From NCBI RefSeq assembly GCF_017311415.1, contig NZ_JAEKIS010000015.1, positions 1-64,000 of the forward strand: 64,000 nucleotides of DNA. The letters are read 5' to 3'. The translations under genes and the position numbers were made by a program. Every line of letters begins with the position of its first letter. The first letter of the stretch is position 1. This DNA comes from Salipiger abyssi. Lineage in GTDB: Bacteria > Pseudomonadota > Alphaproteobacteria > Rhodobacterales > Rhodobacteraceae. This document shows, in pieces, positions 58,752 to 64,000 of the stretch. Under the pieces are notes generated by a model that had not been told where the DNA came from, did not search any database, and was given only the letters and a program-made list of their open reading frames with translations.

Positions 58752-59303
58752 ATGGCATTGCTTGAGCGGATACTGGGGGTGGCGGCCCGGTTGCTGGTAT
58801 GGGCCGCCGGGGCGTTTCTGCTCGCGATGGCGGTGCATGTCTGCCTCGACGTCGCGATGAAGTATTTCCTCAACAAGCCGATCCCCGGCACCGCCGAGAT
58901 CGTCGCGCGCTATTACATGCTGGCCGCCGTCTTTCTGCCGCTGGCCTTTGTCGAGCTGCGCAACAGCGGTATCGCGGTGGATCTGTTCTACAACATGTTC
59001 GCGCCGGGCTGGCGGCGGGCGATGGTGGCGCTGTCCTATGTCGGGCAGATGAGTTTTTTCTCGCTGCTGGCCTATCAGTCGTCGCTGGACGCGCTGAAAT
59101 CCTATGACAAGCAGGAATATATCGACGGCCAGATCGTCGTTTATATCTGGCCGGCGACCTTCTTCCTTCCCATCGGGCTCTGGCTCGTGGCGGCGATGAG
59201 CCTGCTGCGCCTCGCCCAGACGCTGATCCGCAGCGACTGGGAAGTTGTGACCACCCATACCGTGCCGCTCGATGGTGGCCAGACCGGCAAGGAGGCGATC
59301 TGA
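58752..59303 (+). CDS. dctQ: TRAP transporter small permease (DctQ)
   Basis: A 183-residue protein with four membrane helices and the DctQ segment DVAMKYFLNKPIPGTAEIVARYYMLAAVFLPLAFVELRNSGIAVD; the Gly-Thr-Ala/Glu-Ile stretch is family-typical. GGGAGG precedes the ATG at 58752. It starts the second TRAP operon, here in the order small permease, large permease, binding protein, unlike the first operon, where the binding protein comes first. It overlaps dctM by one base (TGATG). Confidence 0.92.
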   Translation: MALLERILGVAARLLVWAAGAFLLAMAVHVCLDVAMKYFLNKPIPGTAEIVARYYMLAAVFLPLAFVELRNSGIAVDLFYNMFAPGWRRAMVALSYVGQMSFFSLLAYQSSLDALKSYDKQEYIDGQIVVYIWPATFFLPIGLWLVAAMSLLRLAQTLIRSDWEVVTTHTVPLDGGQTGKEAI

Positions 59304-60610
59304 TGGACCGGCTGGAAATCGGCATTGCGGGCATCGTCGTCGCGCTGATCCTGATCGCATTGCGCATGCAGGTGGGGGTGGTGCTGGGCATCGTCGCCTT
59401 CGGCGGCATCGCGGCGATCACCAATATGGGCGCGGCCTGGGGCATCCTCACCGCGATCCCGGCCAATTTCATCGCGCAATGGAGCCTGAGCGCCGTGCCG
59501 ATGTTCCTGCTGATGGGCTATATCGCGGCGCAGGCGGGGCTGACCAACGGGCTTTTCGCCAGCGCGCGCATCGTGCTGGGGCGGGTGCCGGGCGGGCTGG
59601 CCTCGGCGACCGTGGTGGCCTCGGCGCTCTTTGCCTCGGCCAGCGGATCGAGCGTCGCCACCGCCGCCGCCTTCTCGCGCATCGCGGTGCCGGAGATGCT
59701 GAAATCCAACTACAAATCCTCGCTCGCCACCGGCTCGGTCGCGGCGGCGGGGACGCTGGGCTCGCTCATTCCGCCGAGCATTCTGCTGATCCTCTACGGC
59801 ATCTTCACCGATACCTCGATCGGCGCGCTGTTCGTGGCGGGCGTGGTGCCGGGGGTGCTCTCGGCGGTGGCCTATATCACCATGATCACCATCCGCTCCT
59901 ATCTCGACCCGACGCTGGCGCCGGTCAACGACACCACCCATACGCGCGAGGAGAAATGGGCGGCGCTGCGCGATATCTGGCCGCTGCCGGCGCTGATCCT
60001 CGGCGTGCTGGGTGGCATCTTTACCGGGATCTTTTCGCCCACCGAGGCGGGCGCCATCGGCGCGGGGCTGGCGGTGCTGATCGCGCTCCTGCGCCGCTCG
60101 CTCACCCGAAAGGCGGTGGTCCGTGCGCTGATCGAGACCGCCGAGGGCACCGCCTCGATCTTTATCATCGCCATCGGGGCGACGATGTTCGCGGTGTTCA
60201 TGGGGCTGTCCTCGCTGCCCAACGCGCTGTCGGGGCTGATGCTCGAACATGTGGATTCGACCATCGCCATCATCGTGATGATCGCGCTGCTTTACGTGCT
60301 GCTGGGGATGTTCGTGGACAGCGTGTCGATCATGCTGCTGACCATCCCGATCATCCAGCCGATCCTGAACGGGCTGGGCGTGGATATGGTCTGGTTCGGC
60401 ATCATCGCCATCAAGCTGCTGGAGATCGGCATGATCACCCCGCCGGTGGGGCTGAACGTCTATGTCATCCGCAGCGCGCTGGGGTCGGCGGTCTCGCTGG
60501 TCGATGTGTTCCGCGGCGCCGCCTGGTTCATCCTGACCGATCTGGTGACGCTGACCCTGCTGATCCTGTTCCCGATCATCACGCTGTTTTTGCCCGGGAT
60601 CATGAAGTGA
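59303..60610 (+). CDS. dctM: TRAP transporter large permease (DctM)
   Basis: A 435-residue DctM protein, the same length as the copy at 18067. Shared marks are GTLGSLIPPSILLILYGIFTD, LLGMFVDSVSIMLLTIPIIQPIL and GMITPPVGLNVYV. It forms the cation-coupled translocation unit with the preceding DctQ. It is followed after 37 bases by the solute-receptor gene. The two DctM proteins of this window differ enough to exclude a recent duplication. Confidence 0.95.
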   Translation: MDRLEIGIAGIVVALILIALRMQVGVVLGIVAFGGIAAITNMGAAWGILTAIPANFIAQWSLSAVPMFLLMGYIAAQAGLTNGLFASARIVLGRVPGGLASATVVASALFASASGSSVATAAAFSRIAVPEMLKSNYKSSLATGSVAAAGTLGSLIPPSILLILYGIFTDTSIGALFVAGVVPGVLSAVAYITMITIRSYLDPTLAPVNDTTHTREEKWAALRDIWPLPALILGVLGGIFTGIFSPTEAGAIGAGLAVLIALLRRSLTRKAVVRALIETAEGTASIFIIAIGATMFAVFMGLSSLPNALSGLMLEHVDSTIAIIVMIALLYVLLGMFVDSVSIMLLTIPIIQPILNGLGVDMVWFGIIAIKLLEIGMITPPVGLNVYVIRSALGSAVSLVDVFRGAAWFILTDLVTLTLLILFPIITLFLPGIMK

Positions 60611-60647
60611 CGACACCGCTTTCGATGCTCAACTCAGGGAGGAAAAA

Positions 60648-61775
60648 ATGAGGTTGAGAACGATCCTGGCCGCGACGGCGGCCATCGGGCTGGGGGCCGG
60701 CGCATTGCCCGCCGCCGCCGAGACATTCCGCGCGGCGACATGGAACGTGTCGGGCTCGCCCAATGACGTGTTCCTGAACGATTTCGCCGATCAGGTGCGC
60801 GAGGCAACGGGCGGAGAGATCGACTTCGAGATCTTCCCGGGCGGCGTGCTGCTGCCGGCGGACGGCACCCTGCCGGGCATCGCCTCGGGCGTGGCGCAGC
60901 TCGCCAATATCACCGCTGCCTATATCCCCTCCGACATGCCGGTGGATGCGGTGACGGCGGATCTCTCCTTTGCCGCCGACGATCAGCTCGCGCTGGCCTT
61001 TGCCAAGACCGAGGTCGGTTTTTTCAACGAACAGATGCAAAAGGAGATCCGGGGGCACGATCTGGTGTTCGTCACCAGCTTTTCCATCGGGATCTACTAT
61101 CCGATCTGCTCCTTCGACATGAGCTCTGTCGCCGATCTCGACGGCCGCAAGGTGCGCACCAGCTCGGCCACGCAGATCGAGTTCGCCACCCAGTACGGCG
61201 CCGTTCCGGTCAGCGTGCCGGCAAGCGAGATCTATACAGGCATCCAGCGCGGCTCTCTCGATTGCGCCTTTGGCGACGCGCTGTTCCTGACCGACTACTT
61301 CAAGCTCAACGAAGTGGCGCAATCGGTCTACCGGCTGCCGCTCGGCTCGAACGCCACCGGCGGTTACTACATGAACGAGGATTTCTGGGCCGAGCGCACG
61401 CCCGAGGAACGCCGCACCATGTTCAAGGCGCTGTCGCGCGCCACCGCCCGTTCGATGATCGGCTATCAGGCCAAGGTCGATCAGGCCTGGGAGGCGGCAG
61501 AGGCCGCCGGGGTTGCGCTGAACGAACCGAGTGAGGCGGATACGGCTGCGCTGGCGGAGTTCAACGAGGCCTTCATCGCGAAGCTCGCGCAATCCGAGAT
61601 GGACAAGCGCGGCATCGACGACCCGACCCAGCTCATCGACGACATGGTCGCGGCCATGGACAAGTGGAAGGGCCTGCTGGCGGAGGTCGATACCACCGAT
61701 CTCGACGCGGTGACGGCGCTGCTCGACCGGGAGATCTTCGACAGGATCGACGTCGAGACCTACGGGCTCGACTGA
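60648..61775 (+). CDS. dctP: TRAP transporter substrate-binding protein (DctP)
   Basis: A 375-residue solute receptor with signal peptide (LRTILAATAAIGLGAGALPAAA) and the family motif DLDGRKVRTSSATQIEFATQYGAVPVSVPASEIYTGIQRGSLDCAFGD, including the Arg expected to bind a carboxylate. Cys in YPICSF and LDCAF could form a disulfide. GGGAGGAAAAA precedes the ATG at 60648. It is followed by a hairpin and then an aldehyde dehydrogenase gene, so the substrate may be a hydroxy- or oxoacid oxidised via a semialdehyde. Confidence 0.93.
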   Translation: MRLRTILAATAAIGLGAGALPAAAETFRAATWNVSGSPNDVFLNDFADQVREATGGEIDFEIFPGGVLLPADGTLPGIASGVAQLANITAAYIPSDMPVDAVTADLSFAADDQLALAFAKTEVGFFNEQMQKEIRGHDLVFVTSFSIGIYYPICSFDMSSVADLDGRKVRTSSATQIEFATQYGAVPVSVPASEIYTGIQRGSLDCAFGDALFLTDYFKLNEVAQSVYRLPLGSNATGGYYMNEDFWAERTPEERRTMFKALSRATARSMIGYQAKVDQAWEAAEAAGVALNEPSEADTAALAEFNEAFIAKLAQSEMDKRGIDDPTQLIDDMVAAMDKWKGLLAEVDTTDLDAVTALLDREIFDRIDVETYGLD

Positions 61776-61805
61776 CCGCGCGGGATTGCGCGCGAAAACA
61801 TTCCT

Positions 61806-61826
61806 GGGGGCGCATCGGGCGCCCCC
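61806..61826 (+). terminator. Hairpin after the second dctP
   Basis: Perfect eight-base arms GGGGGCGC and GCGCCCCC around a five-base loop, without T tract, between dctP and the aldehyde dehydrogenase gene. It probably protects or partly terminates the transporter message. Confidence 0.55.
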
Positions 61827-61847
61827 GTGACAACACAGGATGACACC

Positions 61848-63311
61848 ATGACCGACCAAGCCAGTTCCCACGGTTACACCTATCCCAAGGTGGGTATGCT
61901 GATCGACGGCGAGTGGATCTATGACCGCGCGCCCTGCCACCAGGTGCAGAACCCGGCGGACGACCAGATCCTCGGCCCGGTCCCCGGTGCCACCGATGCC
62001 GATTTCGACCGGGCACTGGCGGCGGCGCAGCGCGGTTTCGAGATCTGGCGCAAGGTGCCGCCGCAGGAACGCTCGGAGCTGCTCAAGCGGGTGGCGGTGC
62101 TGATGCGCGAGCGGGCGAAGGACATCGCCCCGGCGATCACCCTGGAACATGGCAAGCCGCTGGCCGATGCGGAGGCCGAGGTGTCGCGCTCGTCGAGCTT
62201 TCTCGACTGGGATGCCGAGCAGCTTCTGCGCACCTATGGCCGCGTCGTGCCGACCCAGCATCCGAATTATCAGTTCGTGATGCGCGAGCCCATCGGTCCG
62301 GTCGCGGCCTTCACCCCGTGGAACGTACCGGTGAGTGCTGCGGGCCGCAAGCTTGCCGGCACTATCGCGGCGGGCTGTTCGGTGATCATCAAGCCCGCCA
62401 GCCAGACCCCGGCCTCGACCTGCCTGCTGGCGCAGTGTTTCATCGACGCAGGCCTGCCGGACGGCGTGCTTCAGGTCATTCACGGCAAATCCAGCCAGGT
62501 TTCGGAAAAGCTGATCCTGTCGCCGGTGATCCGCGCGGTGACGCTGACCGGCTCGGTCGAGGTGGGCAAGCAGCTCATGCGGCTGGCCGCCGAGGGGGTG
62601 AAACCCTCGCTGATGGAGCTGGGCGGCCATGCGCCGGTGCTGATCGGCGCCGATGTGAATCCCGCCAAGGTCGCCGAGCTGGCGGTGGGCGGCAAGTTCC
62701 GCATGGCCGGGCAGCTCTGCGTGTCGCCCTCGCGCTTCCTGATCCACGAAAAGGTCTATGACGATTTCGTCGGTGAATTCGCCGCGCGGGCGGGCAAGCT
62801 CAAGGTCGGCGACGGCTTTACCGAGGGCGCGCAGGTCGGTCCGCTGGTCAACTTCCGCCGTATCGAGACCATGCAGAGCCTCGTCGCCGACGCGGTCGAG
62901 CGCGGCGCGAAGGTGCTGACCGGCGGCGAGCGCGTCGGCAATTCGGGCTGCTTCTTTGCGCCCACCGTGCTGGGCGACGTGCCGCTCGATGCGCGCGTGA
63001 TGCATGAAGAGCCTTTCGGTCCGCTCGCGCCCTGCACGCCGGTGGCGGATATGGACCAGGCACTGAGCATCGCCAACGATATCGAGGTGGGTCTCGCGGG
63101 CTATGTCTTTACCAACGATGTGGAGATGGCCGACCGGCTGTCCAACGCGCTGGAATGCGGCTCGGTCGCGATCAACCAGTTCACCAGCCCCGGCGCCGAC
63201 GCGCCCTTTGGCGGGCACAAGGAAAGCGGCATCGGCGTCGAGGGCGGCATGGAATCGCTCGACAGCTACACCGTCTCGAAGACGATCAGCCAGCGCCGCG
63301 TGAATATCTGA
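61848..63311 (+). CDS. Aldehyde dehydrogenase, succinate-semialdehyde type
   Basis: A 487-residue aldehyde dehydrogenase close to the GabD/succinate-semialdehyde group: GPVAAFTPWNVPVSAAGRKLAGTIAAGCSVIIKPA, TLTGSVEVGKQLM, MELGGHAPVLIGADVN (Glu of the ELGG motif retained) and the catalytic Cys in AGQLCVSPSRFLI. The carboxyl end FGGHKESGIGVEGG fits. The ATG at 61848 follows AGGA; a GTG at 61827 in the same frame lies in the hairpin. It is the fourth gene of the TRAP operon, followed by an SDR gene after 16 bases. A semialdehyde carboxylate is the likely substrate class. Confidence 0.92.
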   Translation: MTDQASSHGYTYPKVGMLIDGEWIYDRAPCHQVQNPADDQILGPVPGATDADFDRALAAAQRGFEIWRKVPPQERSELLKRVAVLMRERAKDIAPAITLEHGKPLADAEAEVSRSSSFLDWDAEQLLRTYGRVVPTQHPNYQFVMREPIGPVAAFTPWNVPVSAAGRKLAGTIAAGCSVIIKPASQTPASTCLLAQCFIDAGLPDGVLQVIHGKSSQVSEKLILSPVIRAVTLTGSVEVGKQLMRLAAEGVKPSLMELGGHAPVLIGADVNPAKVAELAVGGKFRMAGQLCVSPSRFLIHEKVYDDFVGEFAARAGKLKVGDGFTEGAQVGPLVNFRRIETMQSLVADAVERGAKVLTGGERVGNSGCFFAPTVLGDVPLDARVMHEEPFGPLAPCTPVADMDQALSIANDIEVGLAGYVFTNDVEMADRLSNALECGSVAINQFTSPGADAPFGGHKESGIGVEGGMESLDSYTVSKTISQRRVNI

Positions 63312-63327
63312 GATCAGGGAGGGTCTT

Positions 63328-64000
63328 ATGACAGGAATGCTAGACGGCAAGGTCGCGCTCGTCACCGGCGCGGCAGGCGGCATCGGTCGCGCCTCGGCCC
63401 GGCTCTTTGCCGAGGAGGGGGCGCGCCTCGTGATCTCGGATGTCACCCCGGAGGGGGTCGAGCAGACCGCCGACGAGGTGCGGGATCTGGGCGGAGAGGT
63501 CGTGCCGGTGGTGGCCGATCTCGCCAGCAGGGCGGATATCGAGGCGATGGTTGCGGCGGCGGTGGATCGCTGGGGCCGGCTCGATTGCGCCTTCAACAAT
63601 GCCGGCATCACCGGTGGCCAGATCGGGCAGGGCGGGCGGCTCACGGCGGAATGGGACGAGGAAGCCTTTGACCGCATCGTCACCATCAACCTCAAGGGCA
63701 CCTGGCTCTGCATGGTGGCTCAGATCCGCCAGATGCTGACGCAGGAGAGTGGCGGCGCGATCATCAACACCGCCTCGCTCGCCGGGCTTCAGGGCTTTCC
63801 GACCACCACCGGCTATTCCGCCAGCAAACACGCGGTGGTCGGCATGACCAAGACCGCCGCGCTGGAATACGCGCCGAAGATCCGGGTCAACGCGCTTTGC
63901 CCGGGCTATGTCGACACGCCGATGCTGGAGGACACGATGGCGCGGCGCGGCGAGATGATCCTCGGCCAGATCCCGTTCGGGCGCCTCGCCGATCCGCGCG
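63328..64000 (+). CDS. SDR family oxidoreductase, cut by the window end
   Basis: At least 224 residues of a classical short-chain dehydrogenase: cofactor motif TGAAGGIGRASA, FNNAGITGG, the catalytic set in NTASLAGLQGFPTTTGYSASKHAVVG and NALCPGYVDTPM. AGGGAGGG precedes the ATG at 63328. The frame stays open to base 64000, so the carboxyl end (about 30 residues) is missing. It belongs to the TRAP/aldehyde dehydrogenase operon and would oxidise a hydroxyl group on the imported substrate or reduce a ketone. Confidence 0.92.
   Translation, partial: MTGMLDGKVALVTGAAGGIGRASARLFAEEGARLVISDVTPEGVEQTADEVRDLGGEVVPVVADLASRADIEAMVAAAVDRWGRLDCAFNNAGITGGQIGQGGRLTAEWDEEAFDRIVTINLKGTWLCMVAQIRQMLTQESGGAIINTASLAGLQGFPTTTGYSASKHAVVGMTKTAALEYAPKIRVNALCPGYVDTPMLEDTMARRGEMILGQIPFGRLADPR

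Overview
The window is high-GC bacterial DNA, most likely from a Roseobacter-group alphaproteobacterium (Rhodobacteraceae). Support for this comes from two tripartite TRAP carboxylate transporters, several sugar/anion ABC systems, an abundance of dehydrogenases, and a plasmid-type module (DnaA-like initiator plus ParA/ParB) of the kind described for Rhodobacterales. The sequence alone does not fix a genus. No rRNA, tRNA, CRISPR array, transposase or phage gene was seen.

Layout. 1-12067 holds the 5' end of etfB and a set of catabolic units: a cyclase-family hydrolase; a 2,4-dienoyl-CoA-reductase-like SDR with an enoyl-CoA hydratase and two 3-hydroxyisobutyrate-dehydrogenase-like proteins; an acyl-CoA dehydrogenase with a GMC oxidoreductase; an AbrB-family membrane protein; and two MmgE/PrpD proteins. 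12087-14237 holds an HCCA-isomerase-like protein, the core gene prs and an H-type lectin. 14360-21145 is a LysR gene next to an alcohol dehydrogenase, aldehyde dehydrogenase and TRAP operon. 22032-30749 encodes a giant ConA/LamG-type protein and two unrecognised proteins. 30862-35883 is a four-gene overlapping operon for a Tat-exported molybdenum hydroxylase, its [2Fe-2S] subunit, a CxxCH cytochrome-like protein and a Crp/Fnr regulator. 35906-39534 is the replication/partition module with four copies of one 14-bp palindrome. 40129-47065 holds an ABC transporter, a LUD protein, a third MmgE/PrpD protein, and GntR and IclR regulators. 47357-57690 holds an SDR and sugar-type ABC operon, with a permease fused to an SMP-30-like propeller, then an alcohol/aldehyde dehydrogenase pair. 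58752-64000 is a second TRAP operon with an aldehyde dehydrogenase and an SDR cut by the window end.

The strongest global pattern is regulatory. Ten matches to the sigma-54 -24/-12 promoter, all with the exact GG-N10-GC spacing, stand immediately upstream of ten catabolic or transport units and point at the correct gene in each case. None was noticed in front of the housekeeping, replication, lectin, LamG/molybdenum or regulator genes, and no sigma-54 activator is encoded in the window. The picture is of a catabolic island on a replicon with plasmid-type maintenance genes, under common RpoN control: importers bring in carboxylates or polyols, oxidoreductases convert alcohol to aldehyde to acid, and CoA-dependent or MmgE/PrpD-type steps follow.
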